64,000 nt of DNA from CAMDHY01 sp046156265 (GCF_046156265.1 NZ_JAWDIR010000046.1:186001-250000); one strand, 5' to 3'. Shown: positions 43,498 through 51,570, numbered from the stretch's first letter. Numbers and translations: made by a program. Notes: a model not told the origin generated them from the letters alone.

Positions 43498-45813
43498 TCA
43501 GGCCCGCGACAGTCGGAAGTAGCACTCCGACAACCGCGCCGGCAGGTCGGCGATCCGTCTCAGTGCCAGGTGGTTCGAGCGGCCGAACACCGCCGCACCC
43601 GCCCCCGCGGTCCCTGCGCCGATGCCGATGCCGAAGACGTCGATGCCGCGGTGCTTGAGACCCAGCACGGCGCGGCGGGCGTCCTCGACGAGGTCCAGCG
43701 GGTCCTCGACGTCGATGTCGGCGGGCTCGCCGTCGGAGAGCACCAGCACCAGCTTGCGGTGGCTGCGGATCCCGGCGATCTCCGCGCCGGCATGGCGGAG
43801 CGCCGCGCCGAGGCGGGTCGAGAGCCCCGGCGCGAGGCCAGCGAGCCGCGACCGCGCGCCGCCGTCGTAGGGCTCGACAAAATCCTTGATGCGGACGTGG
43901 CGGACGTCGTCGCGGCCGGCGGACGCGAAGGCGGACAGGGCGAAGCGGTCGCCGAGGCTCGTCATCGCCTCGGCGAGGTGGGCGACGGCGGCGCGCTCGA
44001 TGTCGAGCACGGTGACGCCCTTGTCGACGCGGTCACGGGTCGATTCCGACACGTCGACCAGCACCGAGACGGCGAGGTCGCGGGCGGGGCGGGCGCGGGT
44101 GCGGTAGAGGCGGTCGTCGGGGAGCTCGCCGGTGCGCTGGGCGATGCCGGCCTCCAGCACCGCGTCGAGGTCGAGGTCGAAGCCGTCCGGCTGGCGCTTC
44201 CTCACGCCGGCGCGGCCGATGCGGCTGGCGCGCACCAGCCGGGTGACGCGGGCGCGCAGGCCCGGCTCGCCGTCGAGAAGCCGCTCGATCACGGCCGGAT
44301 CGCCCGGCGGAGCGGCGACCTCGCGCACGGTGGTCCAGTCGGGCCGCTCGATTGCGGCGGCGCGGTCCCACTCGGGGTAGCGGGCCACGACGACGCCGCG
44401 GTCGTCGGCGGCGACGCTGCGGGCCCGGCCGGCGGCGCCGCGGCGCTCCTCGGTCTCCTCGCGCTCGCGGTCGGCCTCCTCGGGCTCCTCCGTCTGGCGG
44501 AGGCGGACGGCGTCGACCGCCACCTCGACGCTCTCGACCGGCGCCGAGGGATCGTCGAAGTCCCACAGGCCGAGATTGTCGTCGCGATAGGCCGGCTCGA
44601 CCACGTAGCCCTTGGCGTCGAACTGCAGGCGCGCCTGTCCGATATCGTTGCCGATCAGACCGCCGATGCGCCGGCTCATGGCGCGGTCCTCGAGGTTGCC
44701 GCTCGCGACCTCGGCCGCGAACAGCGCGCGCGCCTTCTCGACGAAGCCGCTGTCGTCGGCGTGATTCGGGTCGAACAGGGCGCGGGCGATGCGGGCGAGG
44801 ATGGTGCCGGCGGTGGCGAAGCCCGCGGGTGCTGCGACATGGAACGGCGCCCACAGCCGCCGGAGGCCCGGCAGCCGGCGCATCGCCAGCGCCTCGACGC
44901 GGGCGTCCTCGATGACGCCGGTCAGCGCCAGCTGCAGGGGCTTCAGCGTGCCGACCGGCACCGGCGGGCCGGAGAAGGCTTGGTGGGCGGCGGCGTGCAC
45001 GGCGGCCGCCCGGTAGAGCCGCGTCGCTTCCGCCGCCGGCACGCCGCGGAAGACCTCGGGCAGGCGGATCAGCGGACCGGCGATGTTCGCCCGCCGCGGC
45101 AGGGCGCGGTCGGCGCCGGCGGTGAGCGCGCGCAGCTGCGGCGGTTCGCCGAACAGCGCCGTCAAAAGCACCTTCAGCGGCCTCTCCACCTCGGCGAAGC
45201 CGATGCTGCCGGCGAGACGGTCGAGCACCTGGCGCGCCGCCGGGTCCTCCAGCGCGAAGAACGCCCGGCGCTTGCCCTTGTCGCCGCCGCAGGCCTTGAG
45301 CCCGGCCGAGACGAAGGCCTCGAAGCCGTGCGCACTGCCGCAGCTCTCCTGAATGCGCTCCACGGCACGGGCCGCCGGCGAGACGGACTCCGGCGCCGCC
45401 CGGGCGAGCCGCTCCAGCGCCCGCCACCACGCTTGCATCTCCTGCGGCGGCAGCCGGCGGGCGAGTCGGGGCAGGGCGTCGAGGGCGGCAAGCGTCGCCG
45501 CCTGGCCAGCATGGCGGCAAACTTCCGCCGCGCTGCGACCGACGGCGGCGTGGGTCTCCAGTCCCGCCTGTTGCTCGGCGCTCGCCCGCCAGAAGGCGAT
45601 CAGGCAGGCCGGGCCGGCATTGACGAAGGCGAGCTCGATGACGGCCTCGGCCCAGCGATCGAGCGCCGCGTCGTCGGCGGCATTAGCGATCCGTGTCCAG
45701 GCGTCCTGGAAGGTCGGCCGGAGTGCCTCGCGCTGGCGCACCAGCCGGTGCAGCCGCGTCACCGAGCGGTCGGGCGGCGTGGTGACGACCGCAAGGCGTG
45801 GCGGGGGCGTCAC
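43498..45813 (-). CDS. CbbO/NorD-type VWA-domain protein
   Basis: 771 residues. The N-terminal two thirds are helical and resemble the CbbO/NorD insert region; a charged linker (EEPEEADREREETEERRG) precedes a C-terminal von Willebrand A domain with MIDAS motif DVSEST near residue 590, then SDGEPADIDVEDP. In other bacteria this protein works with a MoxR-type AAA+ ATPase to remodel a metalloenzyme: CbbO with Rubisco, NorD with nitric oxide reductase. Neither enzyme is encoded in this window; the nearest candidate client by position is urease. Seven bases after cbbQ. Confidence 0.88.
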   Translation of the reverse strand: MTPPPRLAVVTTPPDRSVTRLHRLVRQREALRPTFQDAWTRIANAADDAALDRWAEAVIELAFVNAGPACLIAFWRASAEQQAGLETHAAVGRSAAEVCRHAGQAATLAALDALPRLARRLPPQEMQAWWRALERLARAAPESVSPAARAVERIQESCGSAHGFEAFVSAGLKACGGDKGKRRAFFALEDPAARQVLDRLAGSIGFAEVERPLKVLLTALFGEPPQLRALTAGADRALPRRANIAGPLIRLPEVFRGVPAAEATRLYRAAAVHAAAHQAFSGPPVPVGTLKPLQLALTGVIEDARVEALAMRRLPGLRRLWAPFHVAAPAGFATAGTILARIARALFDPNHADDSGFVEKARALFAAEVASGNLEDRAMSRRIGGLIGNDIGQARLQFDAKGYVVEPAYRDDNLGLWDFDDPSAPVESVEVAVDAVRLRQTEEPEEADREREETEERRGAAGRARSVAADDRGVVVARYPEWDRAAAIERPDWTTVREVAAPPGDPAVIERLLDGEPGLRARVTRLVRASRIGRAGVRKRQPDGFDLDLDAVLEAGIAQRTGELPDDRLYRTRARPARDLAVSVLVDVSESTRDRVDKGVTVLDIERAAVAHLAEAMTSLGDRFALSAFASAGRDDVRHVRIKDFVEPYDGGARSRLAGLAPGLSTRLGAALRHAGAEIAGIRSHRKLVLVLSDGEPADIDVEDPLDLVEDARRAVLGLKHRGIDVFGIGIGAGTAGAGAAVFGRSNHLALRRIADLPARLSECYFRLSRA

Positions 45814-45820
45814 GGGCCGC

Positions 45821-46621
45821 TCAGGGGAGGGCTGCGGCGATGGCGCTCGACAGCGCCTCGCGGACGTCGCGGTCGTCGGTTATCGGCAGCACGATGCTGG
45901 AGCGCACGGCAGCCTCGATGCCGACGCCGCCGCGGATCAGCCGCCCGGCGTGGATCAGCATGCGCGTCGAGGCACCCTCGTCGAGGCCGTGGCCCTTGAG
46001 GTTGCGCGACAGGGCGGCGATGTCGACGAGCCGGCCCGCGACCTCGCTCCCGACGCCCGCCTCGGCCGCGACGATCTCCGCCTCGATGGCGGCGGCGGGA
46101 TAGGTAAAGTCGAAGGCGATGAAGCGCTGCTTGGTCGATTCCTTCAGGTCCTTCACCGCGCTCTGGTAGCCGGGGTTGTAGGAGACGACGAGCTGGAAGT
46201 CCTCGTGGGCGTGGACGAGCTCGTTCTTCTTGTCGAGCGGCAGGATGCGGCGGGCGTCGGTGAGCGGGTGGATGACCACTGTCGTGTCCTGGCGCGCCTC
46301 GACGATCTCGTCGAGATAGCAGATGGCGCCGTGGCGGACGGCGAGCGTCAGCGGCCCGTCGTGCCAGACGGTGCCTTCGGGCGCGAGCAGGAAGCGGCCG
46401 GCGAGGTCGGAGGCTGTCATGTCCTCGTGCGCCGCGACGGTGACCAGCGGGCGGCCGAGCCGCCAGGCCATGTGCTCGACGAAGCGCGTCTTGCCGCAGC
46501 CGGTCGGGCCCTTCAGCATCACCGGCAGGCGGTGGTGCCAGGCCGCCTCGAACAGCGCGATCTCGTCGGCGACCGGCCGGTAGAACGGCTCGGCGGCGAT
46601 GCGGTAGGCGGTGAGCGGCAT
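45821..46621 (-). CDS. CbbQ/NorQ/NirQ-family AAA+ ATPase (MoxR superfamily)
   Basis: 266-residue AAA+ ATPase. Walker A GPTGCGKTRFVEH near residue 40, AHEDMTASDLAGRFLL, Walker B AICYLDEIVEA, sensor 1 in VVSYNPGYQSAVKDLK, and the CbbQ-type end MLIHAGRLIRGGV. ATG 46621 chosen because the family begins here and GGGAGAAG precedes it. Partner of the VWA protein downstream. A leader resembling an ANTAR target with an intrinsic terminator stands 55 bases upstream, suggesting AmiR control. Confidence 0.92.
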   Translation of the reverse strand: MPLTAYRIAAEPFYRPVADEIALFEAAWHHRLPVMLKGPTGCGKTRFVEHMAWRLGRPLVTVAAHEDMTASDLAGRFLLAPEGTVWHDGPLTLAVRHGAICYLDEIVEARQDTTVVIHPLTDARRILPLDKKNELVHAHEDFQLVVSYNPGYQSAVKDLKESTKQRFIAFDFTYPAAAIEAEIVAAEAGVGSEVAGRLVDIAALSRNLKGHGLDEGASTRMLIHAGRLIRGGVGIEAAVRSSIVLPITDDRDVREALSSAIAAALP

Positions 46622-46675
46622 CGGCTTCTCCCGTGCGGGTATCGGCGACCGGACCCCTTGATCGGACCTGCAAGC

Positions 46676-46720
46676 AAAAAAGGCGCCCGCTGCCCGCAAA
46701 TGCGGACGGCGAAGGCGCCT
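46676..46720 (-). terminator. Intrinsic terminator upstream of cbbQ
   Basis: Minus-strand stem AGGCGCC/GGCGCCU with an inner hairpin (GUCCGC/GCGGGC), followed by TTTTTT. It reads into cbbQ, 55 bases before its start, which is more typical of an attenuator than of a gene end, since the nearest upstream gene stops nearly 390 bases earlier. Confidence 0.8.
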
Positions 46721-46762
46721 CTGTCGGTGAGGGATGGGCCGCGACGTCGCTGGCGACGGCCC
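46676..46762 (-). promoter_or_regulatory. ANTAR-type antitermination leader of cbbQ-cbbO
   Basis: On the minus strand, P1 spans 46762-46736: stem GGGCCGUCGCC with GUCGCGGCCC (one bulged U and one C-U mismatch beside the closing pair) around hexaloop AGCGAC, with A1 and G4. The C-U mismatch and loop start AGCG repeat those of the importer leader. P2 at 46732-46718: CCUC/GAGG around ACCGACA, again A1 and G4 with one extra base. The P2 3' strand is part of the terminator 5' arm. Alternative: an ordinary terminator for transcription from the drrAB side. Confidence 0.55.
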
Positions 46763-46870
46763 GAACGGCGGCCACGGCCACCGGAGTGCATTTCAGCACC
46801 GGACGGGGGCGATCACAACGGGAATGTGGGGGCTCTCGAACGTTGCCACGGCCCTCTCCCCGCTCTCGAG

Positions 46871-46981
46871 GTCATTCCCGGCCTTGTGCCGGGAACCCAT
46901 TCGGTGCCGCAGGTGGGACATCGCGAGGGGGTCGGGCGGGGCTGTCGTTGCATGGGTTCCCGGCACAAGGCCGGGAATGAC
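46871..46981. repeat. 30-bp perfect inverted repeat (CATTCCCGGCCTTGTGCCGGG family)
   Basis: 46871-46900 and 46952-46981 are perfect inverted copies beginning GTCATTCCCGGCCTTGTGCC, each itself containing the palindrome CCCGGC-CTTGT-GCCGGG, with a 51-bp spacer. This is a familiar dispersed repeat in alphaproteobacterial intergenic DNA. It occupies the gap between the exporter operon and cbbQ; nothing else gene-like is seen in 46763-47107. Confidence 0.85.
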
Positions 46982-47107
46982 GACGGAGAGGAAGGAAAAT
47001 GATGACTGAAGCGGCGGCGAAGGAATGACGACTGCTCGTCGGCGGGTGGCTCAGAGGGCGGGGCGGCAGCAGTGGCCACGGGCACCTGTTTCCCGCCACC
47101 CCGCCCC

Positions 47108-47941
47108 TCACCGCCGCCGGTAGAGAACCAGCGTCACGGGCGCCAGCACCAGCGTCAGCAGCACCGGGGCGGCGAGCGCCAGCGCCACCTCGCTGACCGT
47201 CGCGGTACCGGCCATGAGGCCGCGCATGGCCGTCGTCATGAACGACACCGGATTGACGTCGACGAAGGACTGCAGCCAGTCGGGCATCGTCGCCGGGTCG
47301 ACCATGATGTTGGAGGCGAAGTTGATCGGGAAAAGGAAGGCGAAGCCGATGGTCATCACCGCCGTCGGCGTCTTCAAGAGCAGCCCGAGGACGAGGAAGA
47401 TCCAGCCGACCCCGAAGCCGATGACGAGGAGCAGCAGGAACGCCGCGACGACACCGACCACGCCCGCCTCCGGCCGGTAGCCGAGCGCGAGCCCGATGCC
47501 GAGGATGATGCCGCCGGCGATCAGATGGCGCAGGATGTCGCCCACCATCAGGCCGGCGAAGGGGGCGAGCGGCCAGATCGGCAGGGAGCGGAAGCGGTCG
47601 AACAGCCCCTTGCCGAGGTCGGTCGACAGCCCCATGCCGGAATAGACGGCGTTGAAGACCACCGTCTGCACCAGGATGCCGGGGATGAACACCTGCAGGT
47701 AGTCACCGGGTGAGCCAGCCAGCGCGCCGCCGAACACGAAGGTGAACAGCAGCGTGAACATGATCGGCGTCATCACAAGGTCGAACAACTGCTCCGGCAC
47801 GTGGCGGAACTTCAGCACCGCCCGCCAGCCGAAGACGAGGGCGTTCGAGAACGCCGACGGCGGCCGCGGACGCGCGACGGGGCGCAGCAGCGGGGTGCCG
47901 GTCTCTGTCATCGGCGCGTCGCTCATCGGCGCATCGCTCAT
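47108..47941 (-). CDS. ABC-2 type permease, DrrB-like
   Basis: 277-residue exporter permease with six hydrophobic segments; VTPIMFTLLFTFVFGG-type wording (LVMTPIMFTLLFTFVFGGAL) and FIPGILVQTVVFNAVYSGMGL are typical of the daunorubicin-resistance DrrB group. The N-terminus repeats MSDAP twice, so any of three ATGs could start translation; the first overlaps the drrA-like stop by four bases and is used here. Exports an unknown hydrophobic compound with the ATPase upstream. Confidence 0.88.
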   Translation of the reverse strand: MSDAPMSDAPMTETGTPLLRPVARPRPPSAFSNALVFGWRAVLKFRHVPEQLFDLVMTPIMFTLLFTFVFGGALAGSPGDYLQVFIPGILVQTVVFNAVYSGMGLSTDLGKGLFDRFRSLPIWPLAPFAGLMVGDILRHLIAGGIILGIGLALGYRPEAGVVGVVAAFLLLLVIGFGVGWIFLVLGLLLKTPTAVMTIGFAFLFPINFASNIMVDPATMPDWLQSFVDVNPVSFMTTAMRGLMAGTATVSEVALALAAPVLLTLVLAPVTLVLYRRR

Positions 47942-48948
47942 GGCCTGACCTCCTGCGCCGGCGCCGAGTCGCCGCCGCCGGTGAGCGCGAAGAACACCTC
48001 GTCGAGGCTCGGCGAGGCCATCGAGAAGTCCGACAGCTCGATGCCCGCCGCGATGAGGGCGGCGAGCGCCTCGTTTGCCGCCTGCGGGGTGCCGGCCATC
48101 ACCGACAGCCGCGCGCCCTCCGGACTGCGCTTGACCACCGCGCCGAGGCGGGCCGCGAGCAGCTCCGCCGCCGCATCGAGGCGCGTGGGGTCGGCAAGCG
48201 CCACGTGCAGGAAGCCTGAGCCGACGGCGGCCTTCAGCTCGCGGCTGGTGCCCTCGGCGATCTTGCGGCCGTGGTCGATGACGACGATGCGGGCGGCGAG
48301 CTGGTCGGCCTCGTCGAGGTATTGCGTCGTCAGGAGGATCGTCACGCCGCCGGCGGCGAGCGCCCGGATGAGGCGCCAGACGTCCTGGCGCGCCTTCGGG
48401 TCGAGGCCGGTGGTCGGCTCGTCGAGGAAGAGCAGACCCGGCGTCACCACCAGCGAGGCGGCGATGTCGAGCCTTCGCCGCATACCGCCCGAATAGTCCT
48501 TCACCTGCTTGGAAGCCGCATCAGAGAGGTCGAAGGCAGCGAGCAGCTCGTCGGCCCGCGCCCCGGCGCTCCGGCCGCGGAAGCCCCACAGGCGGGCGAG
48601 CAGGATCAGGTTCTCGCGCCCCGTCAGGTCCTCGTCGAGCGAGGCGAACTGGCCGGTCACCGCGATCTCGCCGCGCACCGCCTGCGCATCCGCCACCAGG
48701 TCGTGGCCCATCACCGTGGCGGTACCGGCGTCCGGCGTCGACAGCGTCGCGAGCATGCGCATCAGCGTCGTCTTGCCGGCGCCGTTCGGGCCGAGGATGG
48801 CGAAGATCATGCCGCGCGGCACGTCGAGGTCGATGCCGTCGACGGCGCGCATCGTCCCGAAGACCTTGACGAGCCCGCGCGCCCTGACCGCGAGCGGCGT
48901 GCTGTCGGGAACGGTCGGGGGGCGACCGGCGATAGCTGGCGCGTCCAT
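47938..48948 (-). CDS. Daunorubicin-resistance-type ABC ATPase, DrrA-like
   Basis: 336 residues. Walker A GPNGAGKTTLMRML, signature YSGGMRRRLDIAASLV, Walker B LLFLDEPTTGLDP, and the DrrA-specific C-terminal domain (about residues 230-336) ending in DEVFFALTGG. Full-length for the family. Drives the DrrB-like permease encoded downstream. No biosynthetic genes accompany it here, so the cargo is unknown. Confidence 0.92.
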   Translation of the reverse strand: MDAPAIAGRPPTVPDSTPLAVRARGLVKVFGTMRAVDGIDLDVPRGMIFAILGPNGAGKTTLMRMLATLSTPDAGTATVMGHDLVADAQAVRGEIAVTGQFASLDEDLTGRENLILLARLWGFRGRSAGARADELLAAFDLSDAASKQVKDYSGGMRRRLDIAASLVVTPGLLFLDEPTTGLDPKARQDVWRLIRALAAGGVTILLTTQYLDEADQLAARIVVIDHGRKIAEGTSRELKAAVGSGFLHVALADPTRLDAAAELLAARLGAVVKRSPEGARLSVMAGTPQAANEALAALIAAGIELSDFSMASPSLDEVFFALTGGGDSAPAQEVRP

Positions 48949-49168
48949 GACGGCGCTCCGTTCGGCCGGACTGCACGAGCGGGACGAGGCTCCGCGGCCC
49001 GCCGGCGCGGCCGACGGCCGGGCGGGGAGGCGACGGCATACACCAGCTTGGCGGGAAAGGCGACGGCGCCACCCGTCCCGCTCACAAGGTTCTGAACGGC
49101 GGCGACGTTGGTGCGTCGGCCCCGGCTAAAGACATCCGCCCATCGCCGGCTCCGGCGGCGTTGGTCGC

Positions 49169-49624
49169 TCAGTCCGCCCGCCGCCAGCGCACCACCTCGA
49201 AGCGGCAGGTGTGCGATCCCGGCTGGGCGCCGCAGCGCGTCTCGACGCAGCGCACGCCGGGGTGCACGAGGCGCGCATAGAGTCGCTCGAAGACGGCGGC
49301 GTGCCAGTGGCAGAGCGGCGCCGGGCCGTGCTCGCCGCGGACGAGCGGATTGTGGTCGATCTCGAAGGTCCACGGATCGACGGCGCGGACCGTGCCGGAG
49401 CCCGCGAACGTCCAGGCGTGGCGGGCGATCGCCTTCGACAGCGCGCGGGCGGCGAGCGGCGCCGGCAGGAGCTTCAGCACGGCCTGCGCCATGCGCGGGA
49501 TGCGGTGGGCGAGGATGTAGTCGCCGGTGGCGAAGCCCGCCTCGCGGGCGAGGTCCGGGGCGCGGGCGGGAAACTCCGCCCGCAGCCGCCGGTGCAGGCG
49601 GGCGGCGTCACCCTCGGGGATCAT
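49169..49624 (-). CDS. bchJ: BchJ-type bacteriochlorophyll protein, 5' end apparently frameshifted
   Basis: 151 residues from the first in-frame ATG. GDYILAHRIPRMAQAVLKLLP, HAWTFAGSGTVRA and the C-terminal V4R-type region with CHWHAAVFERL and CRFEVVRW identify BchJ, linked to 4-vinyl reduction/porphyrin handling in bacteriochlorophyll synthesis. The family's N-terminus (HAGLIGPNAVLQLV) is encoded upstream in the same frame but has no usable start; see 49625-49779. The gene lies directly behind bchE and would share its promoter. The C-terminal protein may still be made from the internal ATG. Confidence 0.82.
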   Translation of the reverse strand: MIPEGDAARLHRRLRAEFPARAPDLAREAGFATGDYILAHRIPRMAQAVLKLLPAPLAARALSKAIARHAWTFAGSGTVRAVDPWTFEIDHNPLVRGEHGPAPLCHWHAAVFERLYARLVHPGVRCVETRCGAQPGSHTCRFEVVRWRRAD

Positions 49625-49779
49625 GTGCTCGCCGTCCGGCAGGCCCTTGAGGCCGGCGTCGGCGAGGAGGCCTGCGGCGCGCTCCGGCCCCTCGTGGCGC
49701 TCGAGGACGGCGACGAGCTGGAGGACGGCGTTGGGGCCGATCAGGCCGGCGTGTGATCCGGTGAGCGGGGCGGCGCCAT
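49625..49779 (-). pseudogene. Displaced 5' part of bchJ (probable single-base deletion)
   Basis: Between the bchE stop (49783-49781) and the first bchJ ATG, the bchJ frame encodes clear family sequence (GSHAGLIGPNAVLQLV, then AAGLLADAGLKGLPDGEH) without ATG, GTG or TTG. An ATG at 49779-49777, one base after the bchE stop, is out of frame. Adding one C to the CCCC run at 49770-49767 would join it, giving MAPPPLTGSHAGLIGPN and a full-length product of about 203 residues. Either a real mutation or a homopolymer error. Confidence 0.72.
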
Positions 49780-49780
49780 C

Positions 49781-51406
49781 TCAGCCCGCCTCCATCTGCT
49801 CGGTGCCGCCCCCGCAGACGCGGGCCGCGCCGCGCTCCTTCATCTGCGCCCGGACCGCCTCGCGCCGCTCGGTGGCGCGCGCCGCCCGGTCGGCTGCGGC
49901 CTCCCAGTCGTCGACCTGCGCCTCGGCGATCTGGCGCGTCTCGTCGAAGTGGAAGTCCACCGTCGCCTTCGTCTGCGGCCCCCAGTAGCCGGCCTTGCCG
50001 AGGTCGTAGAAGGTGCGCTGGAAGCCCGCCTTCAGGAAGGCGTAGAGGCAGCCGAGCAGATAGCGCCGGCGGAAGCCCGTGCCCCGCCACGGATAGTGGA
50101 ACAGCGCCTTCTTCATGTAGAAGCGGCGGTAGTTGTTCATGACGCCATCGAGCAGCTCGCCGCGCTCCATCGCCGCCGGCTTCATGATCGGCGTGACGAA
50201 GTTGTACTTCGAGAAATCGAAGACCTCGACCTTGTCCTTGAGGTCCTGGAACAGCGGGGTGAACGGCCAGGGCGTGTACATCGACCAGTTTGCGAGGTCG
50301 GGCTGCCAGTCCCACGCCATCTTGTAGGTCTCTTCCAGCGTCTCGGCCGTCTCGTTGTCCAAGCCGACGATGAACTGCGCCTCGACGAGGATGTCGGCCT
50401 CGCGTAGGAGCCGGATCGCCGTCTTGTTCTCGTCGACCTTCGTTTCCTTGTTGAACTGGTCGAGCTTCATCTGCGCGGCCGCCTCGGTGCCGAGGCTGAC
50501 ATGGACGAGGCCGGCCTTGCGGTAGAACTTCAACAGGTCGCGGTCGCGGTAGATGTCCGTCACCCGCGTGTTGATCCCCCATTTGACGCGGTCCGGCAGG
50601 CCACGGGCGATCAGTTCCTCGCAGAAGGCGATGAACTTCTTCTTGTTGATGGTGGGTTCCTCGTCGGCGAGGATGAAGAAGCCGACGCCGTGGTTCGTCA
50701 CGAGATCCTCGATCTCGTCGACGACGTCCTTCGGCTCGCGGACGCGGTAGTCGCGCCAGAACTTCCACTGCGAGCAGAACGAGCAGGTGAACGGGCAGCC
50801 GCGGGCAAGGTTGGGGATCGCCACGCGCGTGCCGAGCGGGATGTAGATGTATTTCGCCCACTCGAGGATCGACCAGTCCGGCTTGATCTTCGACAGGTCC
50901 TTGACGGTGGAGGCGGCGGGCGTCGCGACGATCTCCTCGCCATCGCTGAAGGCGAGGCCGTGGATCGCCCGCCGGTCGGCCGGCCAGCGGCCGTCGCGGA
51001 TGGCGCTCATCAGCGCCGTGCAGATCTCCTCGCCCTCGCCGCGGACGATGACGTCCACCCACGGCGCTTCGCTCAGCACCTGCTTGTACATGAAGGTGGC
51101 GTGCACGCCGCCGAGCACCCGGACCGCCCGCGGCGCCACCTCGGAGGCGATGCGCAGCACCTCCTCCGCGCGGTAGATCGAGGGGGTAATCGAGGTGACG
51201 CCGACGACGTCGGGGGCGCAGGCGGCGATCTTGCGGGCGAGTTCCTCGTCCGGGATGTTGTCCGTCATCGCGTCGATGAAGTGGATGTCGTCGAACCCCG
51301 CCTGCCGCAGGTGGCCGGTGAGGTAGGCGACCCAAGCGGGTGGCCAGGTGCCAGCGATCTCGGCGCCGCCTGACCGGTAGTTCGGGTGGACGAACAAGAT
51401 CCTCAT
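49781..51406 (-). CDS. bchE: Anaerobic Mg-protoporphyrin IX monomethyl ester oxidative cyclase
   Basis: 541-residue B12-binding radical-SAM enzyme forming the isocyclic ring of bacteriochlorophyll without oxygen. N-terminal cobalamin-type domain (ILFVHPNYRSGGAEIAGTWPPAW, residues 1-150), then the 4Fe-4S motif CPFTCSFCSQW near residue 204, the DEEPTINKKKF block and the BchE C-terminal region (FHYPWRGTGFRRRYLLGCLY). An aerobic cyclase (AcsF) is not in the window. The promoter carries both FNR-type and PpsR-type sites, consistent with induction at low oxygen. Confidence 0.96.
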   Translation of the reverse strand: MRILFVHPNYRSGGAEIAGTWPPAWVAYLTGHLRQAGFDDIHFIDAMTDNIPDEELARKIAACAPDVVGVTSITPSIYRAEEVLRIASEVAPRAVRVLGGVHATFMYKQVLSEAPWVDVIVRGEGEEICTALMSAIRDGRWPADRRAIHGLAFSDGEEIVATPAASTVKDLSKIKPDWSILEWAKYIYIPLGTRVAIPNLARGCPFTCSFCSQWKFWRDYRVREPKDVVDEIEDLVTNHGVGFFILADEEPTINKKKFIAFCEELIARGLPDRVKWGINTRVTDIYRDRDLLKFYRKAGLVHVSLGTEAAAQMKLDQFNKETKVDENKTAIRLLREADILVEAQFIVGLDNETAETLEETYKMAWDWQPDLANWSMYTPWPFTPLFQDLKDKVEVFDFSKYNFVTPIMKPAAMERGELLDGVMNNYRRFYMKKALFHYPWRGTGFRRRYLLGCLYAFLKAGFQRTFYDLGKAGYWGPQTKATVDFHFDETRQIAEAQVDDWEAAADRAARATERREAVRAQMKERGAARVCGGGTEQMEAG

Positions 51407-51424
51407 GCGACTGCCTCCCCTTCT

Positions 51425-51442
51425 TGTAAGGTGAAGATTACA
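51425..51442. promoter_or_regulatory. PpsR/CrtJ-type box upstream of bchE
   Basis: TGTAAGGTGAAGATTACA fits the photosystem repressor consensus TGT-N12-ACA, with symmetry extending to TGTAA/TTACA. It ends 19 bases before the bchE ATG, where a bound repressor would block transcription under oxygen or light. Confidence 0.8.
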
Positions 51443-51462
51443 GTCGATATCGATCCTTGAAC

Positions 51463-51476
51463 TTGACGCAGATCAA
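51463..51476. promoter_or_regulatory. FNR-type box upstream of bchE
   Basis: TTGACGCAGATCAA differs from the FNR/FnrL consensus TTGAT-N4-ATCAA at one position. It lies about 63 bases upstream of the bchE start and 20 bases upstream of the PpsR-type box, a fitting activator position for anaerobic induction. Confidence 0.8.
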
Positions 51477-51570
51477 GCCGGTTGGCGGCGCAGGAACGGG
51501 ACGGGCGCGGCACGGAGGCTCCGGAGAGCTGTTGACCCAGCGATCACCCGGGCCGAGGAGCGACGATATC

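Noticed and set aside
43498..46621. Naming the AAA+/VWA pair norQ-norD
   Set aside because: No nor genes are visible in the window and CbbQ/CbbO resemblance is equally good, so no gene symbol is given.
46676..46720. Reading the terminator before cbbQ as simply the end of the drrAB transcript
   Set aside because: Kept as an alternative but not preferred: it lies nearly 390 bases past drrB, beyond a 30-bp inverted repeat, and only 55 bases before cbbQ with hexaloop hairpins directly in front.
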